From: VBAS01 sp964508655
Lineage (GTDB): Bacteria; Bacteroidota; Bacteroidia; Chitinophagales; Chitinophagaceae
Assembly (NCBI GenBank): GCA_964508655.1
Contig: CAZDUO010000002.1
Coordinates: 1 to 64,000, forward strand
Direction: 5' to 3'
DNA: 64,000 bases
The notes beneath the pieces are model-generated. The model was not told the origin of the DNA. It did not search any database and worked only from the letters and a program-made list of their open reading frames with translations. Shown piece by piece: positions 1 to 8,643 of this stretch. How positions within the stretch are numbered: the first letter of the stretch is position 1; every line of letters starts with the position of its first letter. Position numbers and translations under genes: made by a program.

Positions 1-136
1 TGTTGACAACAGGACAAAACAGGCAGGGCTTGCAAAACTGGAATGGTGAAATGGTGATTGGAGGTTTTGAAAAAAGGTAAACCAGAGTTTTCAATTTCAT
101 TTAAAATAAATTTCACACAATCTCTTCAAAGAAGGT

Positions 137-253
137 CTATTGAACAAACCTTGCGATAAACGCTCCTATGCTTTCTTTTCTCGCAATGTTCTTCAGGCTG
201 GAGAAAAATCGTTGTAAGAATGTATTATTTTTTCGCCGGATAATTTTTTTCAA
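137..253 (-). other. 38-codon open frame of uncertain coding status
   Basis: A minus-strand frame opens at a TTG (253-251) and closes at TAG (139-137), 27 bp downstream of the 136-aa hypothetical gene. The product would be basic and helical, containing RFFSSLKNIARKES. It has no ATG and no recognised family. It may be the decayed end of a longer gene or a chance frame. The rest of 1-136 shows nothing I can identify. Confidence 0.15.
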
Positions 254-279
254 ATAAGAAAATTAATTGAGCAACAGAA

Positions 280-690
280 TCAATAAAATCTTTTTTGAGT
301 AATCTCCCGAGTATAAATTTTCAATATTTCAATTAATAACTGATATTCATTAATATTTCTGATTTTCCCCCTTTTTATTATAGATTCTGTTTTTTTTAAC
401 ACCCTGTCTTCCCCAACATGTTCCCCAAATTTTTTGAAGACAATATCATTAACAACAGCAAGATGATGTGGATCCAGGTTCAGTGCCCAAAACTCAATTT
501 CCTGTACTAAATTCTTTAAAGTCTTCAGTTTATTAGTTGCATGGTAATGTAAAATGTCATGCTCGAAAGTTAAAATCACTTTATTTAATAAATCCCTTTG
601 ATTTTCATCTTCAATTTCAAGCTTCTTAATACTCTCAAAAAGATAAATTCCCCATTCTTTTAATTCATCCAAATTTTTTTTATTTTTCAT
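280..690 (-). CDS. Hypothetical protein, 136 aa
   Basis: I do not recognise this family. The protein has no signal peptide or membrane segment, so it is probably cytosolic. It is rich in Lys, Glu, Ile and Leu and looks mostly helical. A central stretch around residues 70-95 (ALNLDPHHLAVVNDIVFKKF) holds two adjacent histidines. The ATG at 690-688 overlaps the stop codon of a 43-codon upstream frame as ATGA, suggesting translational coupling. The local sequence is clearly AT-richer than the neighbouring housekeeping genes, which fits an accessory gene or acquisition. The reading frame is intact with a normal ATG, but function is unknown. Confidence 0.55.
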   Translation of the reverse strand: MKNKKNLDELKEWGIYLFESIKKLEIEDENQRDLLNKVILTFEHDILHYHATNKLKTLKNLVQEIEFWALNLDPHHLAVVNDIVFKKFGEHVGEDRVLKKTESIIKRGKIRNINEYQLLIEILKIYTREITQKRFY

Positions 691-818
691 TTCCTGATTT
701 TTATGAAAATTAAAATTAACCTTCCCTTCGCCCAGGGACTATCTCTGAACGCAACTTCATTTATCTCATGCTGAAAAAGTAAAATAGAATTTTCTAATTC
801 ATGTAACGATGCTTTCAT
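687..818 (-). CDS. Small hypothetical protein, 43 aa, overlapping the next gene by ATGA
   Basis: Reading the minus strand from the ATG at 818 gives 43 codons ending in TGA at 689-687. That stop shares four bases (ATGA) with the ATG of the 136-aa gene. The product starts MKASLHELENSILLF, is helical, and contains a SPWAKG stretch before a hydrophobic end. The exact ATGA junction and equal AT content with its neighbour argue for a real two-gene unit, although 43 codons is short enough to arise by chance. No family is recognised. Confidence 0.4.
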   Translation of the reverse strand: MKASLHELENSILLFQHEINEVAFRDSPWAKGRLILIFIKIRK

Positions 819-853
819 CCTCAATTTTTTTTAAAAAAAGAGTTCTTTCGGAC

Positions 854-909
854 TAACCTCCAACCTTCAACCTCTAACCTCCAACTTCCAACTTCCAACC
901 TCCAACCCT
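854..909. repeat. Heptamer tandem tract (word ~ CAACCTC), 8 units
   Basis: Eight consecutive 7-bp units read taacctc, caacctt, caacctc, taacctc, caacttc, caacttc, caacctc, caaccct. The period is 7 throughout with one or two substitutions per unit. It lies just upstream of the menG promoter and is one of a dozen such tracts in the window, each with a different word. Confidence 0.85.
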
Positions 910-927
910 CTCAACCCCCGAAAGCCT

Positions 928-935
928 TACCTTCG
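928..935 (+). promoter_or_regulatory. Putative -7 promoter element of menG
   Basis: TACCTTCG matches the Bacteroidota -7 consensus TAnnTTTG at all but one fixed position. It lies 22 bp before the ATG, so the leader would be about 15 nt. No clear -33 TTG is visible because the upstream DNA is a heptamer tract. Confidence 0.45.
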
Positions 936-957
936 CCGACGGTTATTACCGCACACG

Positions 958-1701
958 ATGAGCAGCCAATTTCCTCATGATGAAATAAAACCCTTTGACT
1001 CAGACAAGGCCAAGAAGCAGCAGGTGGAAGAAATGTTTGACAGCATTGCCGCCCGCTACGACCTGATGAACCGCCTTTTTTCCGCCGGTATTGATATGAA
1101 GTGGCGAAAAAAAACCATCCGGCTGCTTCAAAAAGATAATCCGAAAAAAATACTCGACATGGCTACCGGCACCGCCGATATGGCCATACTTGCCTGCCGG
1201 ATGCTGCAGCCTGAAAAAGTTACCGGCCTTGACCTGTCGGCCGAAATGCTGGAACTTGGAAAGAAAAAGGTTGAAAAAGAAGGCTTTGCGGCAAAAATTG
1301 AGCTCTTAAAAGGCGACGGAGAGGCAATAAGTTTTCCTGATAATTCGTTTGATGCGGTGACAGTGGCTTTTGGCATCAGGAACTTCGAAAACCTGGAGGA
1401 CGGATTAAAAGAAATGCACAGGGTGCTGAAACCCGGTGGCCGGCTGCTGATTCTTGAATTCTCAAAACCCCGGACTGTATTTAAAAAACTCTACAATCTT
1501 TACATGGGAATGGTGGCCCCCGAAGTGGCCCGCTGGTTCAGGCAGAATAAAGACGCTTACCGCTACCTCTGCAGGTCGTCAAGCGCTTTTCCTGACCGCG
1601 GCAATTTTACCACCATACTGAATCGTGTTGGTTTTTCCAATACCGAATGTAAACCGTTAAGCTTTGGAATATGTTGCATATACAGCGGAAAAAAATCTTG
1701 A
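958..1701 (+). CDS. menG: Demethylmenaquinone methyltransferase MenG/UbiE
   Basis: A 247-aa SAM-dependent C-methyltransferase performing the last step of menaquinone synthesis (demethylmenaquinone to menaquinone) at the inner face of the cytoplasmic membrane. Residues 26-46 carry the family signature (MFDSIAARYDLMNRLFSAGID). SAM motif I is ILDMATGTADMA (65-76), and the conserved AFGIRNFEN and MHRVLKPGG segments follow. Length is typical. In Bacteroidota the quinone is menaquinone, so the menG role fits better than ubiquinone synthesis. The downstream PorT-like gene overlaps its 3' end, an arrangement known in Bacteroidota. The frame is complete with ATG at 958. Confidence 0.96.
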   Translation: MSSQFPHDEIKPFDSDKAKKQQVEEMFDSIAARYDLMNRLFSAGIDMKWRKKTIRLLQKDNPKKILDMATGTADMAILACRMLQPEKVTGLDLSAEMLELGKKKVEKEGFAAKIELLKGDGEAISFPDNSFDAVTVAFGIRNFENLEDGLKEMHRVLKPGGRLLILEFSKPRTVFKKLYNLYMGMVAPEVARWFRQNKDAYRYLCRSSSAFPDRGNFTTILNRVGFSNTECKPLSFGICCIYSGKKS

Positions 1702-2399
1702 AGGTAAAAACCATATTGTGTCTTTTTTTATTATTCCCTTCTTCCCTGCTTTTTGGGCAGGACTGGAATCTTAGCGACCACGACAGCAAACCTTACTATT
1801 TCGGCATTACCCTCGGCGCCAATATCTCCCGCTTCCAGATAGAGCATCATTCCCGGTTTCTGCTTTACGATACCGTACAGGTAGCAGAGCCCTTGAATGC
1901 CCCTGGTTTTGCGCTGGGCTTAAGCGCCACGGCAAGGCTCACCAATCGTTTTGAATTTCGCTTCAACCCGCAGTTGATGTTTACGGAGCGAAGCATTTTT
2001 TACAAACTGAAATATTCCGACCCGCTTGACGGTACGGAAACAACCAAAAAAGTGGAATCCGTAATTTTTACTTTTCCCTTCCAGGTAAAATTTAACAGCG
2101 ACCGCATCGGCAACTTTCGTGTGTATATGCTGGGTGGTGTAAAAACAGAAATTGACCTGGCCGCCAATGCCCGTGCCCGACGGGCCGAAGACCTGGTGAA
2201 GCTGGAAAGCTCAGACTACGGAATTGAAATAGGCATGGGTTTTAATTTTTATTTCCCCAGCTTTATTTTTTCACCTGAAATAAAAGTGAGCAGTGGCCTG
2301 CGCAACATACACAGCCGCGATGAAAACCTGAAATACTCCAATGTGCTGGACCGCATACAATCGAGAATGATTGTATTTTCCATTCACCTGGAAGGGTAA
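1671..2399 (+). CDS. porT: PorT-like outer-membrane beta-barrel protein (T9SS/gliding)
   Basis: A 242-aa protein with an N-terminal signal peptide (KTILCLFLLFPSSLLFGQ) followed by alternating-residue barrel strands, e.g. YYFGITLGANISRF and FEFRFNPQLMFTER. Length, barrel type and position immediately after menG match PorT/SprT, a component needed for type IX secretion and gliding. The start is ambiguous: ATG at 1671 overlaps menG by 31 bp, while an in-frame TTG at 1698 overlaps its stop as TTGA and gives a cleaner signal peptide. T9SS cargo genes elsewhere in the window show the pathway is expected. The alternative is a generic PF13568-type barrel of other function. Confidence 0.72.
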   Translation: MLHIQRKKILKVKTILCLFLLFPSSLLFGQDWNLSDHDSKPYYFGITLGANISRFQIEHHSRFLLYDTVQVAEPLNAPGFALGLSATARLTNRFEFRFNPQLMFTERSIFYKLKYSDPLDGTETTKKVESVIFTFPFQVKFNSDRIGNFRVYMLGGVKTEIDLAANARARRAEDLVKLESSDYGIEIGMGFNFYFPSFIFSPEIKVSSGLRNIHSRDENLKYSNVLDRIQSRMIVFSIHLEG

Positions 2400-2407
2400 G
2401 TTTATTT

Positions 2408-2435
2408 GAAGTCTGATGTCGGAAGTCAGATGTCT
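2408..2435. repeat. Heptamer tandem tract (word ~ GAAGTCT), 4 units
   Basis: Four 7-bp units, gaagtct, gatgtcg, gaagtca and gatgtct, lie in the convergent gap between the PorT-like and CotH-like genes. They belong to the same class of degenerate period-7 tracts as those at 854, 8581 and 56235. Confidence 0.8.
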
Positions 2436-2474
2436 GAGATATTGACTACCGGGTATAAACTACCGCCATCTTCC

Positions 2475-3500
2475 TCAGTTCGTCCTTGTTTCATCAATAA
2501 ATATTCTTTGTACCGAGCGGGAATCGTTGATGGTTTTGTAAAAGTCGTCGGTGAATTTGATGAGCCATGATTTTGACTTGCTGTCGAGCAGGGTAAAACT
2601 ATTGTACAGGTTGTATATGGCGTCTTTTTTTTCATTATACAATTTTACAATCTTCTGCAACTCTTCCATCGGCCGGGCAAAACCGCGGTACAACCTTTCC
2701 CGCACCGTTTCAATATTGAACCGCTCGTCAATAGTGGCATAGGGCGGGTCCACAAATCCGCAAATGTCGAAATCGTAAGGTACAGCGTAAGGCCTTTCAT
2801 TTTCACCCTCCTTTTTTATCAGTTTTACATTATGATAATTGGGAACTGACCAATCCGTATTGCCCAGGAAGTACTGAAAAATAGAAACCAGTGTAATCTG
2901 ATCCCGGTTGGTTATTTCCTGGGTGGTAATCGGGTTTTCAAATTCCTTCATGCCGTTTCTTTTGGCCATCATGTCCACATCTTCAATAAAAAATCCGTGC
3001 TGCGTATAGGGCTTGCGTTTACCAGACGCATCTTTGAAAGTAATATTGGCCAGCCTCACCCGGAAGCTGATTTCGGTAAGCTGGTTAAAAACTTTGTAGG
3101 CAATATATTCACGCAGCACCAGTTGTTCATTGGCGGCACCCTGGCTGCAGCCGCACACCAGTTTCAGTTTGTCCAGCTTGTACAGCCGCGGCGAGGTGGG
3201 ATTATGAAAATCGAGCCGCAACCCCGGCATAAAACAATTCTCTTTTCGGAAAATGCCCCTCACCGATAATTTTATCTGCTCGGTAATATGGGTACCGTCT
3301 TCAAATGCCATGGTAACAGTGGCAGGTATAAACCGTTCATTCTGCCGCTTGCCCAGCAGGTCTTTCAGGTCGGTTTCTATCGTCAGGTTGACGACGCTCT
3401 GCTCTTCAAAAAATTTTATGCTGTCTATTTGTTCCTGCGCAGCAGCGGGCTTCAGCAGGACAGCCGCAGCAATCAAAAAAAAGAAATAAATCTTTTTCAT
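2475..3500 (-). CDS. Secreted CotH-like protein (distant), 341 aa
   Basis: The N-terminus is a signal peptide (MKKIYFFFLIAAAVLLKPAAAQ), so the protein is exported. The body recalls CotH-kinase-like proteins: an early beta domain with EQIKLSVRGIFR, then LREYIAYKVFNQLTEISFRVRLANITF, a central FQYFLGNTDWS segment, and PYDFDICGFV (about 245-254), which resembles the Asp-containing metal-binding strand of that fold. A C-G-C near residue 120 (LVCGCSQG) is unusual. The classical CotH ATP-binding loop is not obvious, so kinase activity is not claimed. It is transcribed in the same direction as the PafA-like gene behind it, with an 83-bp gap. Confidence 0.55.
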   Translation of the reverse strand: MKKIYFFFLIAAAVLLKPAAAQEQIDSIKFFEEQSVVNLTIETDLKDLLGKRQNERFIPATVTMAFEDGTHITEQIKLSVRGIFRKENCFMPGLRLDFHNPTSPRLYKLDKLKLVCGCSQGAANEQLVLREYIAYKVFNQLTEISFRVRLANITFKDASGKRKPYTQHGFFIEDVDMMAKRNGMKEFENPITTQEITNRDQITLVSIFQYFLGNTDWSVPNYHNVKLIKKEGENERPYAVPYDFDICGFVDPPYATIDERFNIETVRERLYRGFARPMEELQKIVKLYNEKKDAIYNLYNSFTLLDSKSKSWLIKFTDDFYKTINDSRSVQRIFIDETRTN

Positions 3501-3583
3501 AACAGGAGATTGTAGTGAAACTAATATGTTCAGGAAAGTTTTTCTATCCTCAATTTAAAAAAAATATCCTTTTTACTACCACA

Positions 3584-5215
3584 TTATTTCATCACTTCGC
3601 TTATCACCTTGCCAATGTTCCCGTTGGGCATCTGGATTTTCAAGAGGGCTGCAATCGTTGGCGCTATGTCTGTCATGTAAGTTTCCCGGTTGGTTTTACC
3701 GGCTTTTATTCCCCAGCCATACCAGAGCAGCGGGATGTGGGCATCATAAGGATTCCACAGGCCATGCGTGGTGCCGGTATTCTGAAAATTTTCAATCCAG
3801 TTGGCTTTAAGAATAATCTGTATATCGCCGGCTCTCGGGGGATAATAGCCATTCACAAACATCTCTTTCAGCCGGGCAGGTAGCGGCGTTTCGGTCATTT
3901 TATTTATTTCAAATACCCTTGCAATGCCTTCCATCATTGTAAGCGAATCTATTACCATGGCTACAATATCTTCCCGTTTCAGTTTTTTTTCCTGGTTGAT
4001 CAGGAAGTTGTTTAATACCACCTGGTAGTTGGAAATAGTGAGCACTATTTCATTAAAGCCGTATTTATCCTTCAGCGCCTGGTTCAGGCGTTCCAGTACG
4101 GCCTGTTCATTAATGTTGCCGCCGGGCAGCTTGTTTTCATTCATAAATGCCGGCACATGCGCCACACCGTGATCGGCGGTAAGAAACACAGTGTATTGCC
4201 CTTGCCCTACTTTACCGTCGAGATAAGAAAGAAATTCGCCGAAATCTTTATCGAGCCGGAGAAAATCATCTTCCTGCTCTATCGAGTTGGGGCCAAAGCC
4301 ATGCCCGATATAGTCGGGTGAAGAAAAGCTGACGGCAAGAAAATCCGTGATGGCATCGGCGCCGAGTTTTTCGCCTTCAATGGCGGCTTTGGCCATATCA
4401 ATGGTAAATGTATTGCCGTGCGGCGTGGTGGAAATCACACTGTAGTTTCTCCCGATAAATTTTTTCAGATCGTAAGGAAAGCCGGTGCCGAATCCTTTGT
4501 TTTCATAAGGTTTGTCATCGGCCGTGCTTTGTGTGTACGTGTTTACCGGGTAAAGTGTATTCCATCCCAGCTCATAATATTTATCGGCCAGTTTTTTTTC
4601 ATTAAAGTTTTTTACCCATTGCGGCAGATCAGTCATGTAGTAAGTGGAAGTAATCCAGTTGCCGCTGCCGCTGTCGTACCAGTATGCTGCATTGGCGCTA
4701 TGACCGGCAGGTAAAATGCCGCCGCGATCTTTGATGGCAATGCCAATTACTTTGCTTTGAAAATTGGTAGCCAGCCTCAGTTCATCGCAGATGGTTGTCA
4801 CCAGCATGTTGCGTGGGCTTTGCAGCCCCTGTGCCGATGTGCTTCCCACCGTTTGCACGGTTTTATCTTCGGTACAATACACTTCACGCTGCCGGGCCAC
4901 ATCCCACCACAGGTTGCCGGCAATGCCATGAATGGCCGGCACGGTGCCGGTGTAAACGGTGGTATGACCCGGTGCTGTCACCGTAGGCGCATAAGGTATC
5001 ATGGTATTTTCGCAACTGAAACCCTGGTTCAGCATCCGCTTAAATCCACCATTGGAAGCATACCGGTCGTAATAGCGGTAGAGAAAATCCCAGCGCATCT
5101 GGTCCACCACAATTCCCACCACCAGTTTCGGACGCTGCAGATTATCAGCCGGCAGTTGAGCCCGTGATGAAACAAAAAAAATAACAGCCAGAGCAATCGA
5201 AAAAATCCTCTGCAT
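3584..5215 (-). CDS. pafA: PafA-type alkaline phosphatase, secreted
   Basis: A 543-aa periplasmic/secreted metallo-phosphomonoesterase of the alkaline phosphatase superfamily, with a signal peptide in residues 1-20. Catalytic residues match the Elizabethkingia PafA pattern: metal Asp38 (GIVVDQMRWD), nucleophile Thr80 in TVTAPGHT, Asn101, and the Lys162/Arg164 pair in IKDRGG that marks PafA-like monoesterases. Further metal ligands are SSPDYIGHG, TADHGV and the C-terminal THGLW. It would release phosphate from organic phosphomonoesters, typical of Bacteroidota phosphorus scavenging. Length is normal and no residue appears to be missing. Substrate range cannot be read from sequence alone. Confidence 0.93.
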   Translation of the reverse strand: MQRIFSIALAVIFFVSSRAQLPADNLQRPKLVVGIVVDQMRWDFLYRYYDRYASNGGFKRMLNQGFSCENTMIPYAPTVTAPGHTTVYTGTVPAIHGIAGNLWWDVARQREVYCTEDKTVQTVGSTSAQGLQSPRNMLVTTICDELRLATNFQSKVIGIAIKDRGGILPAGHSANAAYWYDSGSGNWITSTYYMTDLPQWVKNFNEKKLADKYYELGWNTLYPVNTYTQSTADDKPYENKGFGTGFPYDLKKFIGRNYSVISTTPHGNTFTIDMAKAAIEGEKLGADAITDFLAVSFSSPDYIGHGFGPNSIEQEDDFLRLDKDFGEFLSYLDGKVGQGQYTVFLTADHGVAHVPAFMNENKLPGGNINEQAVLERLNQALKDKYGFNEIVLTISNYQVVLNNFLINQEKKLKREDIVAMVIDSLTMMEGIARVFEINKMTETPLPARLKEMFVNGYYPPRAGDIQIILKANWIENFQNTGTTHGLWNPYDAHIPLLWYGWGIKAGKTNRETYMTDIAPTIAALLKIQMPNGNIGKVISEVMK

Positions 5216-5231
5216 ACAACTTGTTTTGATA

Positions 5232-5239
5232 AAGATAGG
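5232..5239 (-). promoter_or_regulatory. Possible -7 element upstream of the PafA-like gene
   Basis: On the minus strand TATCTTTA lies 17 bp upstream of the ATG at 5215 and differs from TAnnTTTG only in the last base. No clear -33 element was seen. Further upstream, 5260-5300 is pyrimidine-rich and resembles the C4/G4 palindrome family. Confidence 0.3.
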
Positions 5240-5454
5240 GGAAATGAGAATAGGGTTGCAGGCCTCACCCTCCTTCTCCCTCTCCTTCAGAAAGGGAGCG
5301 GTACTGCATTACAAATCCAGGCAATGAATCCTCACATTATCTTTTGAATAATTTTGATCAATTGAAGTTACCTCAATGAGCAGTGTAGTGTGAAACAAAA
5401 CCTTCTCTTGGGATAAAGCTTGCCCGTTTTACTCCTGAGAAGGAGGCGCTGTTT

Positions 5455-7167
5455 TTAATACTCAAATACTTTTCGATGCATATTCCACCGGATGCCGGCG
5501 GATACAATCGTGGTTTTTGTTGACAAAGCAGTATTGGATGACACATCAACCTTCCGGTGCATAACCAAAGCTTCAATAAATAAATTTTCTTTCAGCTCAT
5601 AAGAAAGCAGCAGGGATGTGAGAACAGTTTTTGATTCAATGCCGGAAATAATTTTATAACCGTAATCGCCCTGGCGGTAAGGTGGCGTATTGGGTAAAAA
5701 GATGTTGCTGCCAAAGCTGCGGCTGCCGGTATCGAGTCCCTGTTTCCAGTAAAATATTTTTCCGAGCAATGCCCATTTCGTTGCAGGCTGGTAGCGGGCA
5801 ATGCCAATCACTTCGCTGAAATTGGCGCCGAGCGGATGTGCCAGGGGCTGGTTGTAATGCGTATAATTGGCCACCGAATCACGATGCGAATAAGTAAAAG
5901 GCCGCACCCGGTTGTGCTCCAGCTGCAGATCCAGATTTTTTAAACCAAATGCATTGATGTACCTGGCGCCGAGTTGCAGTCCCCACTTGTTGGCCCACCA
6001 GCTGTCGTCTTTGCGTATTTGCTGAAAATTGAATTCATCCAGCAGAAACTGTCCGTAAACCTGTACCTGTTTCAGCGTGTTTAATTTAATATCAATTCCG
6101 GCTACAGAATTATCAAAGCTTCCGTTCTGTTGTTCGATGGAGCGGTAAAAAATCACGGGATTCAGGTAGCCGAATTCAAACCGGTTGCTGCGGCCAAACA
6201 TGATGCCTTCAAACAAACCCACATTCAGCTGCTTTGTCACACTCACATCGAGGTGATGAAATACGGCATATTTTTTCCGCAGCAGGCGATCGGGTCCGCG
6301 GGGCTCGGTTTGCTGCAGCTCCATAAAAAGGTTCTGATAATTTATTCTCCAGATGCGGGTATTCAGTTTCAGGAAAAGTGTGTTGTTGCTGAAATCGCTT
6401 AAAAACAAACTGCGGTAACCGTTTCCGATAAAATTACGGTCGTAGCCAAAAGCCACATCAATGTATTTGGTGACGCCGAAAGTGAAATAACCTCTTGCAT
6501 CAAAATAATCGAAACCGGTTCCTTTAAAATATTTGTAATACCCGGCGCCCGGCACTGATTTGTACCTGCTTTCCCATGCCTGTACATACAGGGGGTCTCT
6601 TTCCTGGTTGTCAACAATGGAAGCGGCAAACCCGATCTTATTGGCAATGCGTCCGCGGATGGACACACCTCTTGAATTCAGGAATAGACTTTCGTCATTG
6701 TCATTCTCCTTCATGTATTGAAATTGAATGACCGGGTTAATGATAAGGTCAAAATCCTTTACATGCACTTCATACAGGTTGGCGGGTGTAGTGTAAAAAT
6801 TTTTGGCGATGGGTTTTTTGCTTTTTTTATCCGCACGCAGGTTTTCCGGCAGGTATTCAGTATTATTTGCATAATAACTTTCCAGGTTGTATTCATCAGT
6901 TTTTGATAACAGAACACCCGGATGATTTTTTTTAAACCCCATGGCTGCTTTCATTAATTGCAAACGGTGCAGGGGTCTTGTTTTGGAAAAATTCAGAATG
7001 GAGTCTTTTTGCCCGAGGATTTCCATTCTTTCCATCAACATATTTTCTTTTGCGCTTTGCTGTAAAAAAGTGGATTGTGCCGTAAGTGAAAGGGAAAAAG
7101 CAGCCACAAAGATGAACGTACAACAACACCCCATAAGGTGACGGGGGCTAATTTGATTAAATTGCAT
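5455..7167 (-). CDS. Wzi/RemB-like outer-membrane beta-barrel protein
   Basis: A 570-aa protein with a signal peptide ending near SLSLTAQ (about residue 31) and many amphipathic strands ending in aromatic residues; the last residues are KVFEY. The segment around 245-265 (YDRNFIGNGYRSLFLSDFS) resembles the conserved region of Bacteroidota capsule-assembly Wzi-like barrels, a group that includes the gliding-associated RemB. A role in surface polysaccharide handling or adhesion is inferred from family resemblance only. It is divergent from pyrC with only 37 bp between the start codons. The gap behind it (5216-5454) holds no gene. Confidence 0.65.
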   Translation of the reverse strand: MQFNQISPRHLMGCCCTFIFVAAFSLSLTAQSTFLQQSAKENMLMERMEILGQKDSILNFSKTRPLHRLQLMKAAMGFKKNHPGVLLSKTDEYNLESYYANNTEYLPENLRADKKSKKPIAKNFYTTPANLYEVHVKDFDLIINPVIQFQYMKENDNDESLFLNSRGVSIRGRIANKIGFAASIVDNQERDPLYVQAWESRYKSVPGAGYYKYFKGTGFDYFDARGYFTFGVTKYIDVAFGYDRNFIGNGYRSLFLSDFSNNTLFLKLNTRIWRINYQNLFMELQQTEPRGPDRLLRKKYAVFHHLDVSVTKQLNVGLFEGIMFGRSNRFEFGYLNPVIFYRSIEQQNGSFDNSVAGIDIKLNTLKQVQVYGQFLLDEFNFQQIRKDDSWWANKWGLQLGARYINAFGLKNLDLQLEHNRVRPFTYSHRDSVANYTHYNQPLAHPLGANFSEVIGIARYQPATKWALLGKIFYWKQGLDTGSRSFGSNIFLPNTPPYRQGDYGYKIISGIESKTVLTSLLLSYELKENLFIEALVMHRKVDVSSNTALSTKTTIVSAGIRWNMHRKVFEY

Positions 7168-7204
7168 GGGTATTGGCTTTTAACAATAAAACCGGGAACA
7201 AGAT

Positions 7205-8569
7205 ATGCAAAATTACCTGATAAAGAATGTGCAGGTTGTCAACGAGGGGAGGATAACGGTGGCGGATGTACTGCTGAAAAACGCAAGAATTGAAAAAATT
7301 ATCTCACAGATTAATCTGAAGAACACAGATGTGAAAGAAATAAACGGAGAAGGAAAATATTTATTACCCGGCGCTATTGACGACCAGGTGCATTTCCGCG
7401 AACCGGGACTGACGCATAAAGCCACCGTTTACACCGAATCGAAAGCGGCTGTTGCCGGCGGTGTCACCAGCTATATGGAAATGCCCAACACCGTTCCCCA
7501 TGCGCTTACACAACAGTTGCTGGAAGAAAAATATGCTATTGCTGCCAGGACATCGCTGGCCAATTATTCATTTTATATGGGTGTGAGCAACGACAATGCA
7601 GAGGAAGCGCTGAAGACAAACAATAAAAGAAAAGATGTATGCGGTATTAAAATTTTCATGGGCTCCAGCACCGGCAATATGCTGGTGAATAATCCGAATA
7701 CGCTGGACAGAATTTTCCGCGAAAGCGAAGTGCTGATTGCCACGCACTGCGAAGATGAACGCATCATCCGGCAAAATTTTGAAACCCTGAAAACAAGCGG
7801 TAAGCAGCTGACTGCCGCCGACCATCCGCTCATTCGCACCGAAGAAGCCTGTTACCAGTCATCGCTGCTGGCTGTTCATCTTGCAAAAAAATACAACACC
7901 CGCCTGCACATCCTGCATATTTCAACCGAAAAAGAACTGCAGCTTTTCAGCAACATGATGCCGCTGAAAGAAAAAAGAATCACAGCCGAAGTGTGTGTAC
8001 ATCACCTGCACTTCACCAGCGATGATTATGCAACCCTGGGCAATAATATAAAATGCAACCCCGCCATCAAAGCGCCCCACAACCGCGAAGCATTGTGGAA
8101 AGCGCTGCTGGATGACCGGCTGGATGTAATTGCTACCGATCATGCGCCGCATACCTTACAGGAAAAAGAAGAACCTTATGAAAAAGCGCATGCAGGATTG
8201 CCTTTAGTACAACATTCCTTATTACTTATGCTATATTATTATAAGCAGGGAAAAATTTCGCTGGAAAAAATTGCTGAAAAAATGAGCCACGCCGTGGCAG
8301 ATTGTTTCCGGGTAAAAGAAAGAGGCTATATCCGCGAAGGTTATTTTGCCGACCTGGTACTGGTGGATATCAACCAGCCTTCTGAAGTTTCCAAAGAAAC
8401 CATTCTGTACAAATGCGGCTGGAGCCCGCTGGAGGGTTTTGAATTCCCGGCAACCATTACCCATACTTTTGTAAACGGACATTTGGTTTATGCCTGCCCC
8501 GCCACAGGCGAGGGAAATAACAATTGGGATGAATCAAAACAAGGAATGAGGTTACATTTTGACAGATAG
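7205..8569 (+). CDS. pyrC: Dihydroorotase
   Basis: A 454-aa amidohydrolase converting carbamoyl-aspartate to dihydroorotate in pyrimidine synthesis. Visible motifs are DDQVHFREPGLTHK (59-72), GIKIFMGSSTGNM with the lysine expected to be carbamylated, HCEDERII, LHILHIST and ATDHAPHT with the catalytic Asp. The first metal histidine of the usual DxHxH is replaced by Gln61 (D-Q-V-H), which is normal for the Bacteroidota subgroup. Its substrate pathway partner pyrD lies 18 kb downstream. The ATG at 7205 is close to the divergent barrel gene. Confidence 0.95.
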   Translation: MQNYLIKNVQVVNEGRITVADVLLKNARIEKIISQINLKNTDVKEINGEGKYLLPGAIDDQVHFREPGLTHKATVYTESKAAVAGGVTSYMEMPNTVPHALTQQLLEEKYAIAARTSLANYSFYMGVSNDNAEEALKTNNKRKDVCGIKIFMGSSTGNMLVNNPNTLDRIFRESEVLIATHCEDERIIRQNFETLKTSGKQLTAADHPLIRTEEACYQSSLLAVHLAKKYNTRLHILHISTEKELQLFSNMMPLKEKRITAEVCVHHLHFTSDDYATLGNNIKCNPAIKAPHNREALWKALLDDRLDVIATDHAPHTLQEKEEPYEKAHAGLPLVQHSLLLMLYYYKQGKISLEKIAEKMSHAVADCFRVKERGYIREGYFADLVLVDINQPSEVSKETILYKCGWSPLEGFEFPATITHTFVNGHLVYACPATGEGNNNWDESKQGMRLHFDR

Positions 8570-8580
8570 TAAATACTCTA

Positions 8581-8615
8581 TGTTCAATATTCAATACTCA
8601 ATGTTCAATATTCAA
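8581..8615. repeat. Heptamer tandem tract (word TATTCAA), 5 units
   Basis: Units tgttcaa, tattcaa, tactcaa, tgttcaa and tattcaa follow the pyrC stop. The same word recurs at 27734 and 53655, so this word family is shared between distant loci. Confidence 0.85.
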
Positions 8616-8622
8616 ATCAAAT

Positions 8623-8643
8623 ACCCCTTTAGGGGCTAGGGGT
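8623..8643. repeat. C4/G4 palindromic element (CCCCTTTAGGGG plus CTAGGGG)
   Basis: A short palindrome with a second G4 run ends one base before the ATG of the MutS-like gene. Related elements lie at 9961, 23014, 62779 and, within coding sequence, in gatA at 57777. Confidence 0.7.
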
